A stretch of DNA of 64,000 nucleotides from an uncultured Bacilli bacterium (lineage in GTDB: Bacteria > Bacillota_I > Bacilli_A > RFN20 > CAG-826), in NCBI GenBank assembly GCA_934700895.1, contig CAKUXV010000007.1, positions 1 to 64,000 on the forward strand, in the 5' to 3' direction. Made by a program: the position numbers and the translations under genes. Below, piece by piece: positions 52,973 through 60,936 of this stretch. Under the pieces are notes generated by a model. The model ran no database searches and was not told where the DNA came from. It saw only the letters and a program-made list of their open reading frames with translations. Position 1 is the stretch's first letter. Every line of letters begins with the position of its first letter.

Positions 52973-54394
52973 TTAAAACAAGCCGACGATATCTTTAATC
53001 GTAACGGCAATCATAAGACCAAACAACAAGACAAAGCCAATCGTGGAGACAATCCCCTGCGCTTTTTGAGGCATCTTCTTCTTCGTAATCGCTTCTATGG
53101 CGGTCACCACAAGCTGCCACCCATCTAGTCCAGGGAAAGGCAATAAATTGAAGAAAGCTAGGTTAATGGAAAGCAAGCCAGCAAAATAGAAGATATGGCC
53201 TGCTCCACCCATGGCTTCGATTTGGGGCAAGGCCGCAGTCATGCCAACAAGGCCCGACATATTTTTAAAGCCGTCACTGGTAAATAAAGACGCGAAGCCC
53301 TTCACAATCGCCCCGCAGGCTTCCGGAACGTCTTTGGCCCATTGTTTCCAAGAACCGGCCCAGCCGTTCCATTCCTTCAAAATAGCGACTTTCGCCCCCT
53401 CAGACTGAAGTTTCTCCCCTTGGTAAGTCACACGAACTTTCGTGTCGATGCGATGGTTCCAATAGGCGTTCGAATAAGCGGATTCCGTTTCGCTTTCTTG
53501 TCCCGCTTTGGGTCCGCTTAAACGTAAATCGAGCTCAAAATAGGTTCCTTCCACGGAGAAGGAGAAGGATTTGTCTTTGCCTCCTTCCACGCTTAAATCG
53601 GGAAGATGTTCGATGCCAACCGCCTTTTGGGCGTCGGTAATGGAGGGATCCAACGAAGAATCCACGGGATAAAGACGAATCGAAGGTCCTAAATCGTGTT
53701 CCTTGATTAAGGTTTCCGGATAGTAAATCGCCACATAATGGTAGCCTTCGTTATAAGGTTTTCCATCTTCGGTGAATAAAGTGACATCGCTATCGACAAT
53801 GCGGTAGCTCATGTTATTCAAGCGATACTCCGAAACCGTCAAATAATAATCGGAAGGGGAAAGTTCTGCCTGCTTCTCAGATTCCACCTTTTCCAAAAGA
53901 GACCCTTCATAGGACATGGGTACGCTATCAACGGTTAGAGACTCCGCCTGCGCTCCCGAGGCAGCAACATAAGATACCGTTCCGCCATATCCCACGTAAT
54001 AATTGGGGAAGGCAACGTCGGAAATATAAATCAATACCAAGCCCAAAATAAAATTGACCGTAACTCCAGCCACAAGCACCAAGCACTTCTTCCATTTGGC
54101 AATCGCGTTTAACGACCGATCGGGAGAAGGCTCTACCTCACCATCGGGCACCGCCCCTTCTTCCCCATACATGGATACGTACCCGCCCAAAGGAATCGCA
54201 CGCAACGAAAAATAGGTTTCTTTTCCCTCTTTTCTTTTGTGCAAAATCGCAGGGCCAAAGCCAATGGAATATTCAAAGCAATACACCTTGAAGAGTTTAG
54301 CCATTCCCAAATGTCCTGCTTCATGCAAGGAAATCAATAATCCGAGAATGACGATGATGATGAAGATATTGAGAAGAATCATGTACCAGGCCAT
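52973..54394 (-). CDS. rseP: Site-2 zinc metalloprotease RseP/RasP
   Basis: A 473-residue intramembrane protease. HEAGHLGMAKLF near residue 24 is the HExxH zinc site in the first helix; FNLLPFPGLDGWQL near 412-425 holds the third zinc ligand (N-x2-P-x3-LDG) in a late helix. A PDZ-like region is replaced by an unusually long extracytoplasmic segment (~115-345) that does not show a clear PDZ signature. It cuts anti-sigma factors and signal peptides in relatives, so a link with the sigma/serpin pair at 45.9-47.9 kb is conceivable. ATG 54394 has GGAGG 9 nt upstream. Starts 4 nt after dxr. Confidence 0.9.
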   Translation of the reverse strand: MAWYMILLNIFIIIVILGLLISLHEAGHLGMAKLFKVYCFEYSIGFGPAILHKRKEGKETYFSLRAIPLGGYVSMYGEEGAVPDGEVEPSPDRSLNAIAKWKKCLVLVAGVTVNFILGLVLIYISDVAFPNYYVGYGGTVSYVAASGAQAESLTVDSVPMSYEGSLLEKVESEKQAELSPSDYYLTVSEYRLNNMSYRIVDSDVTLFTEDGKPYNEGYHYVAIYYPETLIKEHDLGPSIRLYPVDSSLDPSITDAQKAVGIEHLPDLSVEGGKDKSFSFSVEGTYFELDLRLSGPKAGQESETESAYSNAYWNHRIDTKVRVTYQGEKLQSEGAKVAILKEWNGWAGSWKQWAKDVPEACGAIVKGFASLFTSDGFKNMSGLVGMTAALPQIEAMGGAGHIFYFAGLLSINLAFFNLLPFPGLDGWQLVVTAIEAITKKKMPQKAQGIVSTIGFVLLFGLMIAVTIKDIVGLF

Positions 54395-54398
54395 AGGG

Positions 54399-55547
54399 TT
54401 AACCTCCAATTTGTTGTTCAACGAATGCACGGGCCGCTTTATCGGCCTCCTGCATTTCTAAGTAAGTAGGATGAGCGGTGCAGGGCAAGACGTCAACGGC
54501 TTGCTCCACCAATTTTTCAATCGAGAGAAAGGGAATGCGATGAGCGAGGAAAGCGTAAACGGCGGCCTCGTTCGCCCCGTTTAGCACCGCGCGGCTCGTT
54601 CCGCCTTTTTCAAAAGCCTTCAGGGCAATCCCTGGGGCAGGGTAACGTTCCGCGTCAAAGGGATGGAAATGATAAGGCCGTAGTTCTTCTAGAGAACTTA
54701 CATGTTCCAAGGAGAAATTCACATTGGATTCATATAAGGCGTAGGCGATCGGGCCGTGCATATCCGGTTTAGACACATCCGCGAGCAGGGTTCCATCTTT
54801 TAAACGAAGCAAGGAATGCACGTGGCTTTCGTCGTGAAGAACGATTTTGGTCTTTTCTAACGGGAAATCGAAAAGGACCTTAGCTTCCAAAACCTCGAAC
54901 CCCTTATTCATCATGGTCGCCGAATCAATCGTGATTTTGGCCCCCATATTCCAAGTGGGGTGATGAAGAGCTTCTTCTGGGGTCACATCGGTTAATTCTT
55001 TCCGCTTCTTGTTGCGGAAAGAGCCACCGCTCCCCGTAATCCAAATTTCATCCACGTCTTCTCGACGAACGCGAGAGAGCAACTTGGCAATTGCTACATG
55101 TTCCGAATCAATGGGGTAGATTTTCCCATTTCCCTGAATGACTAAATTGCGAATCAAATCTCCGCCGACAACCAGGGATTCTTTGTTCGCCAAGCAAAGA
55201 ATTTTGTTTTCTTCTAAGCTACATAAACTTGGGGCAAGGCCTGCAAAGCCAACCAAAGCGTTTACAACCATGTCGCAGCCGCATTCCCGAATCAAACAAA
55301 GCAACCCTTCCTCTCCATGAAACCAATGGAGATTAGGGTAGGAACGGGAATACCTCTCATAATCTTTTTCTTCTTGCACGCAGATAAATTTCACGGAAGG
55401 GAAATCATGGAGAATGGAAGGAATCTTTTGAACTTGATGGCCCACGGAAAAACCCGCCAAGTTAAAATGTCTCACGTCATTGCGGAGAACATCCAAACTT
55501 TGCGTTCCAATGGAGCCGCTGGCCCCTAAAAGACAGACTTTCCTCAT
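54399..55547 (-). CDS. dxr: 1-deoxy-D-xylulose 5-phosphate reductoisomerase
   Basis: A 382-residue Dxr, second step of the non-mevalonate isoprenoid pathway, making MEP for UppS and other isoprenoids. NADPH-binding GASGSIGTQSLDVL at 8-21, ANKESLVVGG near 120, the catalytic SEH in PIDSEHVAI near 148, and HPTWNMGAKITIDSATMMNKGFEV near 199-222 are all conserved. ATG 55547 overlaps the cdsA stop as ATGA and is preferred over the upstream in-frame ATG at 55562. Confidence 0.96.
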   Translation of the reverse strand: MRKVCLLGASGSIGTQSLDVLRNDVRHFNLAGFSVGHQVQKIPSILHDFPSVKFICVQEEKDYERYSRSYPNLHWFHGEEGLLCLIRECGCDMVVNALVGFAGLAPSLCSLEENKILCLANKESLVVGGDLIRNLVIQGNGKIYPIDSEHVAIAKLLSRVRREDVDEIWITGSGGSFRNKKRKELTDVTPEEALHHPTWNMGAKITIDSATMMNKGFEVLEAKVLFDFPLEKTKIVLHDESHVHSLLRLKDGTLLADVSKPDMHGPIAYALYESNVNFSLEHVSSLEELRPYHFHPFDAERYPAPGIALKAFEKGGTSRAVLNGANEAAVYAFLAHRIPFLSIEKLVEQAVDVLPCTAHPTYLEMQEADKAARAFVEQQIGG

Positions 55548-56653
55548 CGGAAGAAATTCCATCCATTCACCGTGAAGACGGCAAAAATCGAAGCGTAAAT
55601 CATGCAGAAAAGCAAAGAATCCGCGCGGTCGAGAACTCCCCCGTGGGCACCGAGGACATGGCTATAATCCTTGAAGCCATAGTAACGTTTAATCATGGAG
55701 AATGTGAAATCACCAAGATTTGCTACAAGCGGAAGTGTCAAACTCAAAATAAGAGGCATCCACCATTGTCCACTCGATCCAAAAATTTTCATGGAAGGCA
55801 ATGCTTCTGCATCATTCACGTCGCAAATCATTAAGAAAGCAAAGCCAACGAGCGCGCCACCAATCACGCCACCAATGAATCCTTCCCAGGTCTTGTTAGG
55901 GGAAATGCGGGGAGACATATGGTGTTTCCCGAATAACATACCGACAAAATAAGCGAACGTGTCATTCATGTACGTGGTTAAAACAACAAAGACGAAGAAG
56001 ATCAAAGACTTCCAATATTTAAACATCGGGGCAGTCAAAATCTCCCCTTTTGCCGCCTCCGTAAGCATCTTGTCGTTAAAAACCATCGCATAAGGCACAT
56101 AGCGGCAGAACAGAATCGCCTGGAAACCAAGGCCAATGATAAAGGTCATCGTAAAGAAATAGGTAACGTCCTGCCACGTGAAATCTTCATGAAGAATGGC
56201 AAAAAGGGCATAAGTGCCAAAGCAGGCCGCAATGCCGTACCAAGAAACCCACGGCTGGGTGAAATGATTTTGAAGACTTGGATACCAACTAGGCGTTTCA
56301 ATGGAAGGCATGCTCGAGGCATCAAACATCTCCTTCTTATCGAGATAAGCAAGATAACTGGATGCATTGGATTTGATGACAAACCAGAAGGTAAAAGCAT
56401 AGATGGCAATATAAGTGAAAACCCAAATGTACCATTTGTATTTCTTTTGGGGGGCTTTGAGGACTTCATAGGCCGCCATGCCCAAAAATACGGCAACAAA
56501 GACAAACCAATACCAGCTGCCTAAAATAATACAAGGCAAGGCAACGGCAATAAGAATCGCCGCAACAAGAATGCGGTTCCCCATACTTTTCTTTTTCTTT
56601 TCATCCAAAGGATTGATCTCAATGTGATGATGAGGCTTCTTCTCTTCACTCAT
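55544..56653 (-). CDS. cdsA: Phosphatidate cytidylyltransferase
   Basis: A 369-residue membrane enzyme making CDP-diacylglycerol from phosphatidate and CTP. Eight to nine helices. MSPRISPNKTWEG near 243-255 and SMIKRYYGFKDYSHVLGAHGGVLDRADS near 317-344 are the CDP-diglyceride synthetase signature, close to the family consensus. It is longer than the usual ~270 because of an N-terminal basic His/Lys-rich tail (MSEEKKPHHHIEIN) and a ~70-residue insertion near 105-180. Overlaps uppS by 8 bp and dxr by 4 bp. Confidence 0.93.
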   Translation of the reverse strand: MSEEKKPHHHIEINPLDEKKKKSMGNRILVAAILIAVALPCIILGSWYWFVFVAVFLGMAAYEVLKAPQKKYKWYIWVFTYIAIYAFTFWFVIKSNASSYLAYLDKKEMFDASSMPSIETPSWYPSLQNHFTQPWVSWYGIAACFGTYALFAILHEDFTWQDVTYFFTMTFIIGLGFQAILFCRYVPYAMVFNDKMLTEAAKGEILTAPMFKYWKSLIFFVFVVLTTYMNDTFAYFVGMLFGKHHMSPRISPNKTWEGFIGGVIGGALVGFAFLMICDVNDAEALPSMKIFGSSGQWWMPLILSLTLPLVANLGDFTFSMIKRYYGFKDYSHVLGAHGGVLDRADSLLFCMIYASIFAVFTVNGWNFFR

Positions 56654-57380
56654 TTTTTAACCCTCCATACCGTCTTGAACGGGCATTGAATTCTTTCAGA
56701 CAATTCACAAAATCATCATGATGGAAATCTGGCCATTTCGTTGACGTGAATACAAATTCCGCATAGGCATTTTCATACAACATGAAATTGGACAAACGTT
56801 CTTCCCCAGAGGTGCGAATCATTAAATCAACATCGGGGAGACCAGCCGTATAGAGGTAACTCTTAAAGGTTTCCTCCGTTAAGTCTTCTAACTTCCTTTT
56901 TCCTTCTGCAACGTCACGCGCGAAGGATTTAGCCGCGCGGACAATCTCATCGCGACCGCCGTAATTAAGGCACACGTTGATCACCCAGGAATCGTTGTCT
57001 TTGGTCCGTTCCACCGCTTGAAGACATACTTCACGAGTTTGGAGACGGATGCGATTCAAATCGCCAGAAATCATGATTTTGGTCCCAACCGAATCCAAAT
57101 AATCGATTTCCTTCTGGAAAAATTCCTCAAGATAATCCATCAAATGGTCGATTTCTTCTTCGGGGCGATTCCAATTTTCCGTAGAAAAGGCATAGAAACT
57201 CATGACGGGGATGTTAAATTCGCGGCACGTTTCAAAGATTTCAATGATGCGCTTGCACGCTTCATGGTGGCCAAAATGCCGGGCTAATCCCCGCTGTTTG
57301 GCCCAACGTCCATTCCCATCCATGATGAAGGCGACGTGGTCACATTTTTTCGTTAGTTGAAATCCTTCTTTTTTTGCCAT
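56646..57380 (-). CDS. uppS: Undecaprenyl diphosphate synthase
   Basis: A 244-residue cis-prenyltransferase making undecaprenyl-PP, the lipid carrier of peptidoglycan and surface polysaccharide. HVAFIMDGNGRWAKQRGLARHFGH near 16-39 is the signature P-loop with catalytic Asp, then FYAFSTENW near 77 and LMIRTSGEERLSNFMLYENAYAEFVF near 188-213 with the conserved RTSGE-RLSNF. The ATG at 57380 (MAKKEGF) fits; a longer frame to 57443 would read through its own promoter. TATAAT (57393-57388) ends exactly 7 nt upstream with no Shine-Dalgarno. First gene of uppS-cdsA-dxr-rseP-polC. Confidence 0.95.
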   Translation of the reverse strand: MAKKEGFQLTKKCDHVAFIMDGNGRWAKQRGLARHFGHHEACKRIIEIFETCREFNIPVMSFYAFSTENWNRPEEEIDHLMDYLEEFFQKEIDYLDSVGTKIMISGDLNRIRLQTREVCLQAVERTKDNDSWVINVCLNYGGRDEIVRAAKSFARDVAEGKRKLEDLTEETFKSYLYTAGLPDVDLMIRTSGEERLSNFMLYENAYAEFVFTSTKWPDFHHDDFVNCLKEFNARSRRYGGLKNE

Positions 57381-57387
57381 TGGAAGA

Positions 57388-57393
57388 ATTATA
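57388..57393 (-). promoter_or_regulatory. uppS -10 box, leaderless spacing
   Basis: TATAAT on the minus strand, 7 nt before the uppS ATG, directly after the frr terminator. No convincing -35 hexamer. Confidence 0.55.
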
Positions 57394-57414
57394 AACGAGG
57401 AATCACAAGCGTGC

Positions 57415-57441
57415 ATTAAAAAGGCAGGGCATAGCCCTGCC
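57415..57441 (-). terminator. Terminator of pyrH-frr
   Basis: The minus strand reads GGCAGGGC, loop TAT, GCCCTGCC, then TTTTTAA. Confidence 0.92.
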
Positions 57442-57463
57442 ACAAAGGTTCAGAAAGGGGAAT

Positions 57464-58009
57464 TTAGATCGAAAGTATTTCGTCTTGTTTTTCTTTGACC
57501 ATCGACTCAATGGTTTTGTTGACGGCATCCACTTCTTTTTGGAGGTCTTCTTCCACGCGTTCGCGGTAATCATCCGACATGGAATCGTCGTCTTTTAGCA
57601 TCGACAAGGTGTCGCGGCGAACGTTGCGGACGGCAACTTTGGCCTCTTCGCCAAGGGCTTTCGCCTTTTTGGCGATGTCTTTGCGGGTTTCTTCCGTCAA
57701 AGGAGCCACGACAATGCGGATTCCATCGGCTTCGATTTGCGGGTTCACGCCAAGATTGGCGGCAGCGATGCCAGCGGCAATGCTCTTAATGTCTTCGCGA
57801 GAATAGGGGCGAATATAAAGCTGGCGGGGTTCAGGACGGCTGATTTGGCAGAGGTCAACAATCGCCATGCGATCGCCATAATAATCACACATAACTCCGT
57901 TGAGCATCGCGGGGTTGGCTTGCCCCGAACGAAGCTTATCCATGCCAACGCCTAAATTTTTAACGGCTTTTTCAAACTCGCCTTTGGCTTCAATTACATA
58001 TGCATCCAT
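57464..58009 (-). CDS. frr: Ribosome recycling factor
   Basis: A 181-residue RRF that, with EF-G, splits post-termination ribosomes. VKNLGVGMDKLRSGQANPAML near 16-36, DLCQISRPEPRQLYIRPYSRED near 51-72, IRIVVAPLTEETRKDIAKKAKALGEEAKVAVRNVRRD near 98-134 are conserved. Length is standard. GGAG 9 nt before the ATG. It follows pyrH by 40 nt and ends at a terminator. Confidence 0.96.
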   Translation of the reverse strand: MDAYVIEAKGEFEKAVKNLGVGMDKLRSGQANPAMLNGVMCDYYGDRMAIVDLCQISRPEPRQLYIRPYSREDIKSIAAGIAAANLGVNPQIEADGIRIVVAPLTEETRKDIAKKAKALGEEAKVAVRNVRRDTLSMLKDDDSMSDDYRERVEEDLQKEVDAVNKTIESMVKEKQDEILSI

Positions 58010-58049
58010 GTTTCAGTTCTCCTTTATCTATGGTTTCTTATGAATGATT

Positions 58050-58772
58050 TTATTCATCAATAACGGTTGTGCCAACCTTTTCTCCCATCAAAACCTTTTT
58101 GAAGGCTGCGGGGTCGTCCATCGAGAAGACGCGGATGGCAACGTGTTTTCCTTCTAGCATCGCCGCGGCGGACAAATCCATAATCGCGAGTTTGCGAGAA
58201 ATCATTTCGGCTAAGCTGATTTGGTCAATCTTTTTGGCATTCGGGTTTTTACGCGGATCCGCATCATAAACGCCATCCACGCCGTTTTTCGCCATGAGAA
58301 TGGCGTCCGCTCCTACTTCCAAGGCGCGTAGGGCGGCGCAGCTATCCGTCGTGCAATAGGGGTTGCCCGTTCCTCCCCCGAAAATGACGACGATGCCGTC
58401 ATCTAGATGAGCGATAGCCTTTCTCCGATAGTAGGGTTCACAAACTTGAGGAATATTGATAGCCGACATCACGCGGCAGGGTAATCCTTTTTCTTCGATC
58501 GCACTTTGAATGGCCAGGGCATTAATCACGGTGCCAAGCATTCCCATGTAATCGGCGGTCGAAGGCTCGATGCCGATTTTATCCGCAAGACGTCCTCTCC
58601 AGATGTTTCCGGCTCCAACAACGATACCGACGTCCACGCCAAGCGAGCGAATCATCTTGACCGTGTTGGCGATTGTCAGCAATTTTTCGTGGTCTAAAAT
58701 TGTGCTGTCTTTGCTATCCGCCAAAGCCTCGCCAGAAAGCTTAAGGATAACGCGTTTATAAATGGGTTCCAT
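58050..58772 (-). CDS. pyrH: Uridylate kinase
   Basis: A 240-residue UMP kinase (amino-acid-kinase fold) making UDP for nucleotide and nucleotide-sugar pools. VILKLSGEALAD near 8-19, GIVVGAGNIWRG near 50, the ADYMGMLGTVINALAIQ stretch near 73-89 and FGGGTGNPYCTTDSCAALRALE near 131-152 are all conserved. A TAGAAT box (58787-58782) ends 9 nt before the ATG with no Shine-Dalgarno, so the leader is nearly absent. Its transcript starts after the tsf terminator; pyrH and frr form a pair. Confidence 0.95.
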   Translation of the reverse strand: MEPIYKRVILKLSGEALADSKDSTILDHEKLLTIANTVKMIRSLGVDVGIVVGAGNIWRGRLADKIGIEPSTADYMGMLGTVINALAIQSAIEEKGLPCRVMSAINIPQVCEPYYRRKAIAHLDDGIVVIFGGGTGNPYCTTDSCAALRALEVGADAILMAKNGVDGVYDADPRKNPNAKKIDQISLAEMISRKLAIMDLSAAAMLEGKHVAIRVFSMDDPAAFKKVLMGEKVGTTVIDE

Positions 58773-58830
58773 AACTTCGATATTCTAATCAAATGAAGCG
58801 TCCTTGAAAAGGAAAGAACCTATCGACAAC

Positions 58831-58856
58831 AAAAAAGCCCCCGCATTGCTGCGGGG
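58831..58856 (-). terminator. Terminator of rpsB-tsf
   Basis: The minus strand reads CCCCGCA, loop GCAA, TGCGGGG, GC, then TTTTTT. Confidence 0.93.
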
Positions 58857-58877
58857 ACCAGTTTATTTAGACGTTAA

Positions 58878-59729
58878 TTAGTCTTCTTGGGCCGATTTGT
58901 CGACGCCTTCGCCAACGAGGTAGCGAACGAAGGTAACAACTTTAGCACCCTTTTCCTTGAGAAATTGGGAGACAAGCAGTTTTCCATCCGGATCCAAGGC
59001 GTAGGGCTTAGCTTCCAGGCAGTTTTCGCCGAGGCGGGAATCCACTTTGCGTTGGGCAATCATGGCTTTGACGTTCTCAGGCTTGCCAGCGAGTTTCGGA
59101 TCTTCGGCAACTTCCTTTTGAGCGATGGCGAGTTCACGTTCGCGGTCCGCGGCGGGAACATCGGCAAGGGTCAAGTATTCCGGAGCGGCAGAAGCGATGG
59201 TCATGGCAATGCCACGATTCGCTTCGCCGAGGTCTTTGGAGAGAACCGCAAGAGCAGCGATTTTGCCACCCATGTGGATGTAGCTTCCGAATGCTTCGCC
59301 ATCCTTGAGTTCAAGGAAGGTGTAGCGGCGGAGAAGGAATTTTTCGCCCATGGCGATGGTCGCTTCCGCGAAGAGATCTTTCGTGGCTTCTTGGGCTTCT
59401 TCCAAGGTTTTGCAGCCTTTGGCGAAGAGTTCGTCCATCACTTTGGCAGTGAAATCACGGAATTTGTCGGAAGAGGAGACGAAGTCGGTTTCGCAGTTGA
59501 TTTCAGCAACGACGGCCTTTCCTTCGCCAGTTTTGACGAGGGCAAGTCCTTCCGCAGCAACGCGGCCAGCCTTCTTAGCGGCTTTGGCGATGCCTTTTTC
59601 GCGGAGGATATCAATCGCTTTTTCGATATCGGCATCCGCTTCGATGAGGGCTTCCTTGCAGTTCATGAGACCCGCGCCAGTGCGGTCACGGAGTTCTTTG
59701 ATTTGATCAATGGTAACTTTGGCAGCCAT
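58878..59729 (-). CDS. tsf: Elongation factor Ts
   Basis: A 283-residue EF-Ts that recharges EF-Tu with GTP. N-terminal UBA-like IDQIKELRDRTGAGLMNCKEAL near 7-28, then INCETDFVSSSDKFRDF near 76-92 (TDFV signature), HMGGKIAALAVLS near 151 and the C-terminal LLVSQFLKEKGAKVVTFVRYLVGEG. GGAG 8 nt before the ATG. Follows rpsB directly. Confidence 0.97.
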   Translation of the reverse strand: MAAKVTIDQIKELRDRTGAGLMNCKEALIEADADIEKAIDILREKGIAKAAKKAGRVAAEGLALVKTGEGKAVVAEINCETDFVSSSDKFRDFTAKVMDELFAKGCKTLEEAQEATKDLFAEATIAMGEKFLLRRYTFLELKDGEAFGSYIHMGGKIAALAVLSKDLGEANRGIAMTIASAAPEYLTLADVPAADRERELAIAQKEVAEDPKLAGKPENVKAMIAQRKVDSRLGENCLEAKPYALDPDGKLLVSQFLKEKGAKVVTFVRYLVGEGVDKSAQED

Positions 59730-60760
59730 TATTTGCTCTCCTTGGCTTCTTCAGCAGGGGCAGTGCCAACAGCAGCTTTGGCTTGTTCCGCGCGACGGGC
59801 TTGGAAACGAGCTTCGCGTTCGGCACGCATCTTGGCAAAGCGTTCTTCGCGGGCTTTACGGGCGGCGCGGAGAGCTTGACGATGTTGTTCGGCGGCGATA
59901 TCGGCAACACGGATGGCATCAGCCATGGTGGATTCGGGTCCTTCGTCCTTCACATAGGCGAATTCGGTGACGCCGGCACGGGCTTCAACGACAGCGTCGG
60001 CGAGAACGCCAACGACCAATTTGATGGCGCTGGTGGCATCGTTGTTGGTCGGGATGGGGAAGTCGACGAGTTCAGGATCATCGCTGGTGTCGCAAAGGGC
60101 GAAGACCGGGATGTTGAGTTTGCGAGCTTCGAGAGCAGCATTCTTTTCGAGGGTCGGATCAGCGAGGACGATGGCCTGCGGAAGACGACGCATTTCCTTC
60201 AAACCGCCGAGGTTCTTGTCGAGTTTGGCGTATTCTTTGCGGAGAAGAGCAACTTCCTTCTTGGGGAGTTTGTCCCAGGAACCGTCCGCTTGGGCGGTGT
60301 CGAGATCGCGGAGACGTTTGATACGGGCCGCGATGGTGCGCCAGTTGGTAAGGGTGCCGCCGAGCCAGCGGTTGGTGATGTAGAACGACCCAGAACGAAC
60401 CGCTTCGTCGATGACGATTTGTTGGGCTTGGGCTTTGGTTCCGACAAAGAGAACTTTTCCGCCGGCTTCAACGATGGCCTTCAAGGCGTTGTAGGCAAGG
60501 ATGGTGCGTTCGACCGTTTTGTTCAAGTCGATGAGGTAGATGCCGTTGCGAGCGCCATAGATGAAACGGCCCATCTTCGGGTTCCAACGACGGGTTTGAT
60601 GTCCGAAGTGAACTCCGTTTTCCAAGCACTTCTTGATCGTGATAATCGGGGCATTGGGATCGTGGAAGACTTCCGCCATATCAGCGGTTTCCACGGGTTT
60701 GGCTTCTTCAGCCGGTGCGACCGCTTCAGCGACCGCTTCCTGTTTGATTTCGTCACTCAT
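59729..60760 (-). CDS. rpsB: Ribosomal protein S2 (uS2) with N- and C-terminal extensions
   Basis: A 343-residue uS2. The core (about 37-265) has CLENGVHFGHQTRRWNPKMGRFIYGARNGIYLIDLNKT near 45-82, GSFYITNRWLGGTLTNW near 127, PQAIVLADPTLEKNAALEARKLNIP near 202 and PTNNDATSAIKLVVGVLAD near 240. Common uS2 is about 230-260 residues; here ~35 acidic Ala/Glu residues are added in front and ~80 Ala/Arg/Glu-rich residues behind. ATG 60760 (MSDEIKQ) with GGAGG 9 nt upstream is preferred over upstream in-frame starts at 60775 and 60820. Driven by TTGCAT-N18-TATAAT with a ~130-nt leader. Confidence 0.95.
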   Translation of the reverse strand: MSDEIKQEAVAEAVAPAEEAKPVETADMAEVFHDPNAPIITIKKCLENGVHFGHQTRRWNPKMGRFIYGARNGIYLIDLNKTVERTILAYNALKAIVEAGGKVLFVGTKAQAQQIVIDEAVRSGSFYITNRWLGGTLTNWRTIAARIKRLRDLDTAQADGSWDKLPKKEVALLRKEYAKLDKNLGGLKEMRRLPQAIVLADPTLEKNAALEARKLNIPVFALCDTSDDPELVDFPIPTNNDATSAIKLVVGVLADAVVEARAGVTEFAYVKDEGPESTMADAIRVADIAAEQHRQALRAARKAREERFAKMRAEREARFQARRAEQAKAAVGTAPAEEAKESK

Positions 60761-60899
60761 TTTGGTGACCTCCATTTGTTTATGCCTCCCTCGCTTCGAA
60801 CCACTGACCACCAAACCCATTTTTAAGCCTGCTTCGGCCGGGAAGGAACACGGCGTGGAATCCGCGGGGTGCGTTTAGCCGTCAAAAGACAGCGCGTGG
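60761..60899 (-). other. Long structured leader of rpsB
   Basis: About 130 nt lie between the predicted transcription start and the rpsB ATG, with several possible stems (for example ACGGC with GCCGT). Long leaders before rpsB commonly mediate autoregulation by S2 in other bacteria; the fold here does not let me name a known motif. Confidence 0.4.
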
Positions 60900-60929
60900 A
60901 TTATACCCTTTGCGTATAGGCGTATGCAA
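60900..60929 (-). promoter_or_regulatory. rpsB-tsf promoter
   Basis: TTGCAT (60929-60924), 18-bp spacer, TATAAT (60905-60900) on the minus strand. Confidence 0.75.
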
Positions 60930-60936
60930 GAACGAA

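Noticed and set aside
60761..60820. N-terminal extension of rpsB to 60820
   Set aside because: GGAGG precedes ATG 60760; the upstream part is the leader RNA.
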